DNA of 64,000 nucleotides from Algoriphagus alkaliphilus. Lineage in GTDB: Bacteria > Bacteroidota > Bacteroidia > Cytophagales > Cyclobacteriaceae. Of the stretch, positions 29,456-37,450 are shown in pieces (position 1 is the stretch's first letter; each line of letters begins with the position of its first letter). The notes under the pieces were generated by a model. It was not told the origin of the DNA. It did not search any database and saw only the letters and a program-made list of their open reading frames with translations. The DNA is taken from assembly GCF_900103735.1 (NCBI RefSeq), contig NZ_FMXE01000014.1:55531-119530 (forward strand), in the 5' to 3' direction. The position numbers and the translations under genes were made by a program.

Positions 29456-30582
29456 TTGGTAAAAAAAAACTTAATAGTGTTGATTATAAAATCTTGTTGT
29501 TCGCTTTTCATTTCAGTGTGAATCGGTAAAGACAGAACCTTATTGCATAGCGATTCAGCAATTGGAAAATCCCCTTCGCTGTACCCATATTCCAAGTAGG
29601 CATTTTGTCTGTGTAAAGGGACAGGATAATAAACCATAGTGGGTACTCCATTTTCCTGAAGATAAGCCTTCAATTCGTCCCTTGAGGCACCTTCCACCTG
29701 AACTGTATATTGATGAAACACGTGGGTCGAATTGGCGGCCCGCTTGGGAGTTTTAATATTGGGATGGTTCACAAAAGCTTTGTCGTACCGATCCGCAACT
29801 TCGTTTCGGGAGGCCGAATACCGATCCAAATGCCGGAGCTTTACTCTCAATATGGCTGCCTGAAGGGTGTCCAATCGGGAGTTAACTCCAATTGAATCGT
29901 GGTAATATTTCTTTTTTTGACCATGATTGGCGATCATTCTGAGTGTTTCAGCAAAGACAGGATCATTGGTAAACATCGCTCCTCCGTCTCCATAGCAACC
30001 CAGATTTTTGGAGGGGAAGAAAGAGGTTGTCCCTACATCGCCCATGGTGCCAGCCTGTGCTTTACGTCCATCAGAGAATGTATAAACAGCTCCTATCGCC
30101 TGTGCAGTATCCTCGATTACTTTAAGGTTATTTTTCCGGGCAAAATCCAAAATGAATTCCATATTGGAACACTGTCCATAGAGGTGTACAGGAACGATCC
30201 CGACCACTCTGGGCCCCATGGACTCCTCGAGTGCCTTTGGGTCCAACTCATAGGTATCGGGGAGGACATCAACAAATTTGGGCTTTAACCCCAAAAGTGC
30301 AATAACTTCCACAGTAGCCACATAGGTAAAAGTAGGCACAATGATTTCATCCCCTGGCTGAAAACCCAAGGCCATCATCGCTATTTGAAGCGCATCGGTA
30401 CCATTGGCACAGGGAATAACAAATCTGGCTCCGGTATAGTCCGCAAGTTCAGCCGAAAAGGCCTTAACATCCGGACCGTTAATAAATGCAGTGGTGTCTA
30501 ATACCTGTTGGATTGCTTGATCAACCTCTGCTTTAATCTGCTCGTACTGCGCACGGAGATCTACCATTTGAATGGATGCCAT
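29452..30582 (-). CDS. wbpE: UDP-2-acetamido-2-deoxy-3-oxo-D-glucuronate aminotransferase, WbpE/WlbC (376 aa)
   Basis: A PLP aminotransferase of the DegT family. The N-terminus MASIQMVDLRAQYEQIKAEVDQAIQQVLDTTAFINGPDVKAF matches the WbpE/WlbC branch. The PLP-lysine block is TTSFFPSKNLGCYGDGGAMFT with Lys192. The start is taken as ATG 30582; a GTG one codon upstream overlaps the wzz stop. It transaminates the 3-keto uronate made by WbpB, usually with glutamate. It sits beside wbpD and wbpB in the order E-D-B. Confidence 0.93.
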   Translation of the reverse strand: MASIQMVDLRAQYEQIKAEVDQAIQQVLDTTAFINGPDVKAFSAELADYTGARFVIPCANGTDALQIAMMALGFQPGDEIIVPTFTYVATVEVIALLGLKPKFVDVLPDTYELDPKALEESMGPRVVGIVPVHLYGQCSNMEFILDFARKNNLKVIEDTAQAIGAVYTFSDGRKAQAGTMGDVGTTSFFPSKNLGCYGDGGAMFTNDPVFAETLRMIANHGQKKKYYHDSIGVNSRLDTLQAAILRVKLRHLDRYSASRNEVADRYDKAFVNHPNIKTPKRAANSTHVFHQYTVQVEGASRDELKAYLQENGVPTMVYYPVPLHRQNAYLEYGYSEGDFPIAESLCNKVLSLPIHTEMKSEQQDFIINTIKFFFTK

Positions 30583-30584
30583 CA

Positions 30585-31694
30585 CTAATTCGACTTGATA
30601 TTTTCTATTAAAACTTTATAAAGGTTGACCAAAACTCCCACAAACAATCCCAAAAAAATCGAGAAAATAAGAATCAAAGGCTTATTGGGTTTTGAAGCTC
30701 CCAAAGGTATGGCGGCTTTTTCCAAAACAGTAAAAATCGGAGTTTCTTTTTTGAGCTGAATGGCAGCCTGCTCCATCTCCTGCTTCAGCGAATTGTAAAT
30801 GTTAAAGGCTATGTTGAACTCAAATTCAAGTTGCTCCTCTTTGGTACTCACCCTTCTGGAAATTAAACCTTGATTGGAATCCCGAAAAGATGCCAATCTC
30901 ATTTGGGCTTCATTAAACTTTTTTTCTGTTTCAATGACTCTCTCCTCTATGAATTCCATGTTTCTTTTTTGCCTTCCTACTTTGTATTCAGTCACATAGG
31001 CGATCAAACGGTCCAAAACCATGGAGTTAACCTGAGCAGCAATCACCGGCTCCGGCATGGAAACATTCAGACGGATCATTTTTCCCTTCTGCTCAATCAA
31101 AATCCTTTTTTTCAATTCACCTACAGCAAACAATTCCTGACCGGTGAGATTGAGGTAATCTTCCTGCTTTTCCACAGCTTCGCCAAGATCAGCAGGAAGA
31201 GGGTCAGGACTGGCAAACCATCCCACAATCATTGCAGGAATATTGATCACAAAACTGAGCGTCTTCTTGACTACATTGGAAGGTTGCTCTTGGTAATAGT
31301 ATTCTTCCAAACTTTGAATTTGACCTTCCTTTGACTCAAACCTGAACTTTTCCTTAGAGATTTCTCTCAAAAAATCACGGCTGTGAATCACATCCGGAAA
31401 AATTTCTGCGGTGAGCGCCATTTGGCCCGATTGCAATTGGGACATATTAATTCCCGCCAAACCTGCCAAGGCACCCATTTGACCTAAAGGACTACTTCCT
31501 CCACCTTCCGATTCAAGTAAAATATAGGAGGATGACTGATATTCCTTGGGTGTGGTGAAGGCTATCAGTATTCCCAAAACCAAACCAACTACTGAGAAAA
31601 TCCACAAACTCTTCCTATCCTTAAAAACTGACTGGACAAGTTTCAGATAATTAAAAGTTTGATCCTGCGAATTGCTTTTAGAATTCGATTCCAT
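30585..31694 (-). CDS. Chain-length determinant protein, Wzz type without kinase domain (369 aa)
   Basis: Two membrane segments, SLWIFSVVGLVLGILIAF near residue 35 and PLILIFSIFLGLFVGVLVNLY near the C-terminus, flank a periplasmic region rich in coiled coil. The conserved block KEYQSSSYILLESEGGGSS follows the first segment, and the proline-rich motif before the second (AAIPLGASKPNKPLILIF) is typical of Wzz/PCP-1 proteins. Unlike the Wzc at 3218-5578 it has no ATPase domain or tyrosine tail. It would set the chain length of Wzy product and is the copolymerase of the SLBB module. Confidence 0.87.
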   Translation of the reverse strand: MESNSKSNSQDQTFNYLKLVQSVFKDRKSLWIFSVVGLVLGILIAFTTPKEYQSSSYILLESEGGGSSPLGQMGALAGLAGINMSQLQSGQMALTAEIFPDVIHSRDFLREISKEKFRFESKEGQIQSLEEYYYQEQPSNVVKKTLSFVINIPAMIVGWFASPDPLPADLGEAVEKQEDYLNLTGQELFAVGELKKRILIEQKGKMIRLNVSMPEPVIAAQVNSMVLDRLIAYVTEYKVGRQKRNMEFIEERVIETEKKFNEAQMRLASFRDSNQGLISRRVSTKEEQLEFEFNIAFNIYNSLKQEMEQAAIQLKKETPIFTVLEKAAIPLGASKPNKPLILIFSIFLGLFVGVLVNLYKVLIENIKSN

Positions 31695-31696
31695 TC

Positions 31697-32311
31697 TTAT
31701 GTTTTTCGAAGTGATACTGCCGGGATTCCAATTACAGTTTGATTTTCCCCGATGTCTTTTGTGACTACCGCACCGGCACCTACTACCACATTATCTCCTA
31801 TTTTCAAGCCGGGAAGTATCACAGCTCCTGCTCCAATTCTGCACTTTGCGCCAACCTTTACCGCGCCCAGAAGTATGGCTCCTGGCCCTATTTCAGAAAA
31901 TGATCCAATCTCACATTCATGGTGTACATTGGCTCTAGTATTTATTAGTACTCCAGTTCCAAATTTACATTTAGGGCCAATATAACTGAACTTCATCGCT
32001 TCAAATCCATTTGAGATAAGATCTGAACTTATGTGTGAACTGTCCGAGACTAGGTTTTTATACGTTCCTCCATTGCTTTTTAGAAAAGTAAATAATTTTT
32101 CTCTTGCTTCAGGATTACCTACCCCCAATACAAAATCGGGGTCGCGATTTAGAAACTCCCTCAGATTCTCCTGATCCGAGATCAAGGGGATTTCTGGATA
32201 AGGAGAGGATTTTGAAGGATTTTCATCGAAAAAAATGAAATTTCCGAATTTTAACTTTTTCAATACTTCAAAGACTTCCATTCCGTGTCCTCCGGCTCCT
32301 GCTATCACCAT
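31697..32311 (-). CDS. NeuD/PglD-family sugar O- or N-acyltransferase (204 aa)
   Basis: The N-terminal Rossmann-like segment MVIAGAGGHGMEVFEVLKK is typical of NeuD/PglD proteins. It is followed by a left-handed beta-helix with LINTRANVHHECEIGSFSEIGPGAILLGAVKVGAKCRIGAGAVILPGLKIGDNVVVGAGAVVTKDIGENQTVIGIPA. Such enzymes acetylate a nucleotide-amino-sugar or a sialic-acid-like sugar. The enzyme may act on the product of one of the two DegT aminotransferases. The gene lies 2 bp before wzz. Confidence 0.87.
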   Translation of the reverse strand: MVIAGAGGHGMEVFEVLKKLKFGNFIFFDENPSKSSPYPEIPLISDQENLREFLNRDPDFVLGVGNPEAREKLFTFLKSNGGTYKNLVSDSSHISSDLISNGFEAMKFSYIGPKCKFGTGVLINTRANVHHECEIGSFSEIGPGAILLGAVKVGAKCRIGAGAVILPGLKIGDNVVVGAGAVVTKDIGENQTVIGIPAVSLRKT

Positions 32312-32357
32312 ATCTTTTTAGTAGATGTCACTATGAAATGGAGGACAAACGTTTGCT

Positions 32358-33677
32358 TTACTTGGATCCAATTCCGTAATGTTCGAAGCCCAAGGATTTC
32401 AGGTAATTTTTGTCATAAATATTCCTTCCGTCAAATACAACCTTATTCTTCAGCAATTTACCTACTGCCTGCCAGCTTGGAATGCGGAATTCGGACCATT
32501 CGGTCACTAATAATAGGGCATCCGCATCAACCAATGCATCGTAAGCATCCTTGCAATAGGTTACTTTGTCAAATATGTAATGTGCTTTGGCTTCTTCCAT
32601 TGCTACCGGATCATAGGCTTTGACAGTTGCACCTGCCGCTCTCAGTTCATCGATAATTACCCCTGCTGGTGCTTCACGCATATCATCCGTATTTGGCTTG
32701 AAACTCAAACCCCACATTGCAAAGGTCAGTCCAGTCAAGTCATCCCCAAAATATGCTTTTACTTTATTGGCGAGTACATGCTTTTGGGCATCGTTTACAT
32801 CCTCCACAGCTTGGAGTACTTTTAGTTCATAGCCATATTGCCTTGCCGTTTTGATGATAGCTTTTACATCTTTGGGAAAACACGATCCTCCATAGCCCAC
32901 TCCGGGATAAATGAATTTGGTTCCGATACGAGGATCGGAACCAATACCTTTTCTTACCATGTTGGCATCGGCTCCAACTTTCTCACAGAGGTTGGCAATG
33001 TCGTTCATAAAAGAAATCTTGGTCGCCAGCATAGCATTGGCGGCATACTTGGTCATCTCGGCAGAAGGAATATCCATGTAAATAATCCGGTCTCCACTCA
33101 ATTGGAAGGGCTTATATAAGCGTTGCATGATCTGCTCGGCTCGTTCATCATCAACCCCGATTACAATTCGATCAGGTTTCAAAAAATCTTCCACAGCCGC
33201 TCCCTCTTTCAAAAATTCAGGGTTGGATGCCACCGCAAACGGAAGATCAGCGACTCGTTTTTCCAAGGCAGCCTTGATGGCGGCTCTTACCTTTTCACCT
33301 GTAGTCACCGGTACAGTGCTTTTGGTAGCCACGACAATGTAATCGGTCATTTTTCTCCCGATTTCATCTGCAACTGCCAGGACATATTTTAAGTCAGCAG
33401 ATCCGTCTTCTCCTGGAGGTGTACCCACAGCGATAAACGCAACTTCTGCACCCTGTATAGCTTCTCCTAAATCTGTGCTGAATTTAAGCCTTCCGCTTCT
33501 GTAGTTTCTGACCACCAATTCTTCCAAACCCGGCTCATAGATCGGCATGATGCCATTCTTGAGCTTCTCAATTTTCTTTTGGTCAATATCCACACAGGTT
33601 ACCTGAATTCCCACATCTGCAAAACATGCACCTGATACCAATCCAACGTAACCTGTTCCAATTACTGCGATTTTCAT
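32358..33677 (-). CDS. ugd: UDP-glucose 6-dehydrogenase (439 aa)
   Basis: The N-terminus MKIAVIGTGYVGLVSGACFADVGIQVTCVDID, the block YEPGLEELV and the catalytic GGSCFPKDVKAIIKTA (Cys266) are those of UDP-glucose dehydrogenases. The blocks TKSTVPVTTGEKVRAAI and ASNPEFLKEGAAVEDFLKPDRIVIG also match. It forms UDP-glucuronate with two NAD+. A second enzyme for N-acetylhexosamine uronate lies at 6476-7783, so the cluster can make two kinds of uronic acid donor. It is the second gene after the SLBB exporter. Confidence 0.93.
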   Translation of the reverse strand: MKIAVIGTGYVGLVSGACFADVGIQVTCVDIDQKKIEKLKNGIMPIYEPGLEELVVRNYRSGRLKFSTDLGEAIQGAEVAFIAVGTPPGEDGSADLKYVLAVADEIGRKMTDYIVVATKSTVPVTTGEKVRAAIKAALEKRVADLPFAVASNPEFLKEGAAVEDFLKPDRIVIGVDDERAEQIMQRLYKPFQLSGDRIIYMDIPSAEMTKYAANAMLATKISFMNDIANLCEKVGADANMVRKGIGSDPRIGTKFIYPGVGYGGSCFPKDVKAIIKTARQYGYELKVLQAVEDVNDAQKHVLANKVKAYFGDDLTGLTFAMWGLSFKPNTDDMREAPAGVIIDELRAAGATVKAYDPVAMEEAKAHYIFDKVTYCKDAYDALVDADALLLVTEWSEFRIPSWQAVGKLLKNKVVFDGRNIYDKNYLKSLGFEHYGIGSK

Positions 33678-33683
33678 AAACTA

Positions 33684-36305
33684 TTAATTACTATTAACCA
33701 GACTCTGAACCAGAATTCCAAGCGTTGCCAAACTCGAAGCAATTCCAAGCCATGCTGCAGTAGACAATCGTTCTCTTTGCGGTTTCTTCGGAACTACGAT
33801 TTCCGCTCCGGGTTCTATTTGAGGGTAAAATTTAAACATCAGCAAAGCATGGGTTCTTCGTGCATCCCCATTCGCGTAGATAACATAGGTTTTACTTTTT
33901 CTTGCCTCCTCAGTAAAGCCTCCAGCTTGGGAAATGTAATTTCTAAGATTGTTGTTTCTGACAAACCGTGCAGTAGTCGGCATTAATACTTCCCCAACCA
34001 TTCTAATGGTCTGAAGCTCCTTAGGTATCCTCAAAATATCCCCTTCCTGAAGAATCAAATCTTCACCAGTCCCTGGATTTCGCAAAATTTCCTCCAGATT
34101 AATTCCAATCACGTCCTGTTTTTTAAACCTAACCTTGTTAAAAAGGGAATCTCTTGAAAGGGAATCACTAATTGAGTTTTTGTTAAGATTCTCCATGATT
34201 TTCCTTTGCTCCTCGATCAGCTTTTTTTCTTCAATGGCGTTGATTTTGCCATCCAAACGCTCAAAAAGTAACAATTCGGCCTGGTTAAGTTGGGGATTTC
34301 GCTCAGGATCCACTTTTTCCCGGATTGTTCTGAGATTTTTTTCCTGAATTTCTTCGGGGGTTACATCTTTGAAATAGACAGTCCTTCTCACCAAACTCGC
34401 ACCTTTTGGATATGCAAATTGATTAAGTCCACCTGCGCGCTTGATCACGTCTGAAATCCGTTCATTCGCGGATGAAATTGCAAATTCCCCGGGATAATTT
34501 ATTTCACCTTCCACCCTGATCAGTTTTTCCCGCTCAAATCCCGGACTTTTCCTGATGAAAACATGATCAAATGGCATTAATGGCAACCTGCTTTCTTCTT
34601 CAGAAAGCTTTAAATCCGGATTTATTGAAATCGTGAACAGTTCAGCCAACTTGCCTGAGCTTGCATCTCTTACCCTGCGTGCAATTTCTATTGAGGAATT
34701 TGAGGCAGATTGAAGCAAACCTCCGGCCTGAAGGATCAAATCACCTACTGTCATAGAGGAGGCATAGGGATACGTACTGGGGATATTGACCTCGCCGGAA
34801 ATTTTCACATACGTTTCCTCCTGAATATCATACCGGCTTGGAATAAACAGTAAATCTTCATTTTTCAACTGAACATCTGCTTGAGTTCCGTCCATAATAC
34901 CTTTCAGATCCAATGGCATTGCGGCAAGAGTCAAATCCTCGCTTGTCCGGTATAATGTGGCTCTATTTACAAAAGCCTCCGGTTTGAGTCCTTGCGCCCT
35001 TTCAATCAGATTCTTGACAGAAACCCCATTTTCAAGCGCATATTCTCCAGGCCTGATAACGGCACCGGAAATCTGAACCCGGTTTACAAACCGATCCAAA
35101 GTCACCCCGATCAGAATTTCATCCCCGTCTTTTGGGTTAAAAGTGCTAAAATCCTCTCTGGAAACATCAATGACTTTTCGTTCATTATTTTCAATTCTCC
35201 TGATCGTCTGACGGTCTTTGAAAGCTTGACTTGTAAATCCTCCCGTGTACAATTCCAAATCTGAAAGCGTATCATCGGGTTTTACTTCAAAAAATCCCTC
35301 CCGTCTCACTGGCCCGACTACTTCTACCCTTGCCTGAACCGGAGGCACTATCACCACATCATTATCCTGGAGTGTAATGTTGGATTGAGAATTTCCTTTT
35401 GATAAAAATTCGTAAATATCCACAGTGGCCACAAGCCTGCTATCCCTGTAAACCTGAATATTCCTGAAAGACCCATTTTCATTTGGTCCGCCTGCGGCAA
35501 AAAGTCCGTTGAATACCGAAGCGAATGACGGTAAAGTATAAGTTCCTGGCCGGGAAAGCTCTCCGACCATCGAAACTTTAATCGAACGGATATTCCCCAA
35601 TCTTACCTGTATGAAGGTGTTGGGATTTGAGCCTAAAAGCCCTGAATAAATGCGTCCAAGTGAGGATTTTAATCTAGAAGTGGCTGCCTCTATTGAGGCT
35701 CCTCCGACTTGGATAGAACCAACATTGGGGATCAATATCCTTCCTTCAGGAGAAACATTGAGGTCAAAAGACTCTTGGGAAGCCCCGTAAACATCAATTA
35801 AGAGCTGATCTCCTGACCCTACAATATACCCTTGCGGTGTAGGAATATTTAAGCTTGGATTAAAATCCAAATCCCGGTTATGAAATAATTTATACCCGAA
35901 AATCTTTTTCTGAAAGGGAGTGAGATCGTAATAGGGATCTGACCTTCTCAAGGAATCAAACAGGTCACTTTGCGTTTGGCTTGTTGATTCTCTGATTCCT
36001 GATGTTGTATTTTGTGCGCTCTGTGGATTAGTGGTTTTTTGTAAACCCATGATCCTTTGCCTTAATTTATTGGCTTCAATCGGGGAAAGTCCCTGTTCCC
36101 TAGCCATTCCTTCCAATTGGGATGGAGTCAATCCACTGGACTCAGCTCGTTTGATCAATTGCTCAATCTGAGCATCCGAGAGATTGTCTACCTTCAGCGT
36201 AGACAGATTACTTAAATTCTGGGCCCAAACTGAACCTATAAACAGAAAGAAAATAATCCAGAGAAATACTACCCTTGAGAAGTAACGTATGTTGGAGTCT
36301 TTCAC
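33684..36305 (-). CDS. SLBB-domain polysaccharide export protein, large outer-membrane exporter (873 aa), GTG start
   Basis: A signal peptide (VVFLWIIFFLFIGSVWAQ) is followed by a helical region with two SAP-like repeats (LSDAQIEQLIKRAESSGLTPSQLEGMAREQGLSP). The Poly_export domain comes next (YIVGSGDQLLIDVYG), then several SLBB domains such as SMVGELSRPGTYTLPSFASVFNGLFAAGGP, VQISGAVIRPGEYALENGVSVKNLIERAQGL and IRVEGEINYPGEFAISSANERISDVIKRAGGL. It ends in a hydrophobic segment (AAWLGIASSLATLGILVQSLV). This is the long Bacteroidota version of Wza. The start is GTG, with a stop closely upstream. It is the first structural gene after the regulator, behind the shared leader element. Confidence 0.92.
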   Translation of the reverse strand: MKDSNIRYFSRVVFLWIIFFLFIGSVWAQNLSNLSTLKVDNLSDAQIEQLIKRAESSGLTPSQLEGMAREQGLSPIEANKLRQRIMGLQKTTNPQSAQNTTSGIRESTSQTQSDLFDSLRRSDPYYDLTPFQKKIFGYKLFHNRDLDFNPSLNIPTPQGYIVGSGDQLLIDVYGASQESFDLNVSPEGRILIPNVGSIQVGGASIEAATSRLKSSLGRIYSGLLGSNPNTFIQVRLGNIRSIKVSMVGELSRPGTYTLPSFASVFNGLFAAGGPNENGSFRNIQVYRDSRLVATVDIYEFLSKGNSQSNITLQDNDVVIVPPVQARVEVVGPVRREGFFEVKPDDTLSDLELYTGGFTSQAFKDRQTIRRIENNERKVIDVSREDFSTFNPKDGDEILIGVTLDRFVNRVQISGAVIRPGEYALENGVSVKNLIERAQGLKPEAFVNRATLYRTSEDLTLAAMPLDLKGIMDGTQADVQLKNEDLLFIPSRYDIQEETYVKISGEVNIPSTYPYASSMTVGDLILQAGGLLQSASNSSIEIARRVRDASSGKLAELFTISINPDLKLSEEESRLPLMPFDHVFIRKSPGFEREKLIRVEGEINYPGEFAISSANERISDVIKRAGGLNQFAYPKGASLVRRTVYFKDVTPEEIQEKNLRTIREKVDPERNPQLNQAELLLFERLDGKINAIEEKKLIEEQRKIMENLNKNSISDSLSRDSLFNKVRFKKQDVIGINLEEILRNPGTGEDLILQEGDILRIPKELQTIRMVGEVLMPTTARFVRNNNLRNYISQAGGFTEEARKSKTYVIYANGDARRTHALLMFKFYPQIEPGAEIVVPKKPQRERLSTAAWLGIASSLATLGILVQSLVNSN

Positions 36306-36384
36306 TTTATTTTATCGAAAATTATTGATTCACATTTTGCGCCGCTAAAATCACACCTTTTACTGTAATTTCTTGCAAAACTTG

Positions 36385-36408
36385 CAGCTTCGCCCTTTCA
36401 GTCACAAA
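36385..36408 (-). promoter_or_regulatory. Conserved leader element, ops/JUMPstart-like, copy 2
   Basis: On the minus strand the core is TTGTGACTGAAAGGGCGAAG, 80 bp before the GTG start of the SLBB exporter and 39 bp after the regulator stop. It differs from the copy at 7827-7850 at one base in 24 and is also preceded by CTAGG. Both copies lie just ahead of the first gene of an export module, which suggests a transcript element read in both operons. Confidence 0.6.
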
Positions 36409-36446
36409 TTGTGCCTAGCAAAATATATAGTTTATAGAAGTAGAAA

Positions 36447-36965
36447 TTAAATTCCTGCCTCTCGGTCAAAAAGGATCAATCCCCCGGTGGAAATTCGTCC
36501 GGATGCCATGGTAAAGATCACTTTTCGTTCAATTAATTCCTCAATTCGGGTGATGAGATGGTTGATATATTCTGTATTTAAATTATCTCCAGTAACCAAT
36601 ACCTCAATAGTACCCGTGTCGCTACCTCTTGCTATATCACCGGTAAGTATGACCTGCTCCACCTTACCCATTCTTTCCAGTATTTGTTCCAAAAGCATAT
36701 CTAAGCCTAGATATTTCCTGATGATGTCCCGAATATTGGTGTAAAATGGATGCCTGATATTGGCTTGGTATTCGATTTTATTTTTATCGGAATGCTTGAC
36801 CAAAATCCCAGCCTTTGTCAGATTGTTAAGCTCCTTTCGAATCGCGTTGGTTGACTCACCAAATTCGTCAGCCAAACCGCGCAAATGACTATGGTTTTTT
36901 GAATTCACAAAAAACTTGATCAAAAGACGTAATCGGGTCTTTGACGTAATGAGGGATTCAAGCAT
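36447..36965 (-). CDS. Winged-helix transcriptional regulator with degenerate nucleotidyltransferase-like C-terminus (172 aa)
   Basis: The ArsR-like winged helix spans about residues 8-70 (RLRLLIKFFVNSKNHSHLRGLADEFGESTNAIRKELNNLTKAGILVKH). The C-terminal half has LTGDIARGSDTGTIEVLVTGDNL, which resembles the GSxARG...DxDxxV motif of minimal nucleotidyltransferases. The catalytic acidic pair is replaced by E-V, so catalysis is unlikely. The start is ATG 36965; the longer frame uses TTG 36992 inside the palindrome at 36983-37001. Such proteins often head capsule operons in Bacteroidota. The palindrome 17 bp upstream suggests autoregulation, and its twin upstream of tviB suggests control of both modules. 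Confidence 0.8.
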   Translation of the reverse strand: MLESLITSKTRLRLLIKFFVNSKNHSHLRGLADEFGESTNAIRKELNNLTKAGILVKHSDKNKIEYQANIRHPFYTNIRDIIRKYLGLDMLLEQILERMGKVEQVILTGDIARGSDTGTIEVLVTGDNLNTEYINHLITRIEELIERKVIFTMASGRISTGGLILFDREAGI

Positions 36966-36982
36966 AAAAAATGTTTGGATAA

Positions 36983-37001
36983 TGAGTAACAAAGGTACTC
37001 A
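36983..37001. promoter_or_regulatory. 19-bp palindromic operator candidate, copy 2
   Basis: TGAGTAACAAAGGTACTCA, an inverted repeat with 8-bp arms and one mismatch, ends 17 bp before the ATG of the winged-helix regulator. Read on the minus strand, its arms are identical to those of the palindrome at 7932-7950, and only the 3-bp spacer (TTT against AAA) differs. It is likely an autoregulatory operator. Confidence 0.7.
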
Positions 37002-37027
37002 TTCGTGTTAATCGAAAAAATAAAAAT

Positions 37028-37064
37028 GCTCTTTTCAAATAAAAAAAAAGGATTTTTTAAGAGC
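37028..37064 (-). terminator. Possible terminator after the small membrane-protein gene
   Basis: On the minus strand GCTCTTAAAAAAT and its partner ending AAGAGC can fold, with A/T pairs extending a 6-bp G/C-containing end, followed by ATTTTTATTTTTT. It starts 8 bases after the stop at 37072. The stem is mostly A/T, so the call is moderate. It would separate region 2 from the capsule operon. Confidence 0.45.
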
Positions 37065-37071
37065 TATTGGC

Positions 37072-37443
37072 CTACCCCCTGTACACGTTTTTAGGGGACT
37101 TTTGCAATAAATCACGAAATAAAACCCCTGTCAAACCACTAAAAGCCCCAAGAATAAATCCTATAATCCCAGTTACAGCAACCAAAGTCATTCCAGAACC
37201 CAAGCCCATCAATTCACCCATCCTGTCAGGAAGGGAGCTTGCAGAGGTGATTCCCAAATAGATACTTTGGCCAAGCCAGGTTAATCCCATCCCAAGACCT
37301 CCCCCTAAAAACCCACCAATACCATTGGGATAAACTAAGGCACTTAGCACTGCTATCCCAATCATTACCAACCAAAATGGAGCAATTGGGTTAAGAAAAA
37401 CAACTACAATTGCTGTCAAAATGGTTAAAAATATAAATCTCAT
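37072..37443 (-). CDS. Small glycine-rich membrane protein of unknown function (123 aa)
   Basis: Not recognised. It has about four hydrophobic segments, starting FIFLTILTAIVVVFL and FWLVMIGIAVLSALVY, then GGFLGGGLGMGLTWLGQSIYLG and MTLVAVTGIIGFILGAFSGLTGVLF. The central GxGG-rich stretch suggests close helix packing. It has no cytoplasmic domain of note beyond a short basic tail (RDLLQKSPKNVYRG). The gene lies 7 bp downstream of the penicillin-acylase-family gene and is probably co-transcribed with it. Codon use is like that of its neighbours. Confidence 0.75.
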   Translation of the reverse strand: MRFIFLTILTAIVVVFLNPIAPFWLVMIGIAVLSALVYPNGIGGFLGGGLGMGLTWLGQSIYLGITSASSLPDRMGELMGLGSGMTLVAVTGIIGFILGAFSGLTGVLFRDLLQKSPKNVYRG

Positions 37444-37450
37444 AAATATT

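Noticed and set aside
30870..31334. A plus-strand open frame of 154 codons opposite the Wzz gene
   Set aside because: It lies entirely within the antisense of a well-supported gene, has no recognisable domain and no own upstream region; it is a shadow of codon bias. The same applies to other long opposite-strand frames, such as 45550-45975 and 29899-30288.
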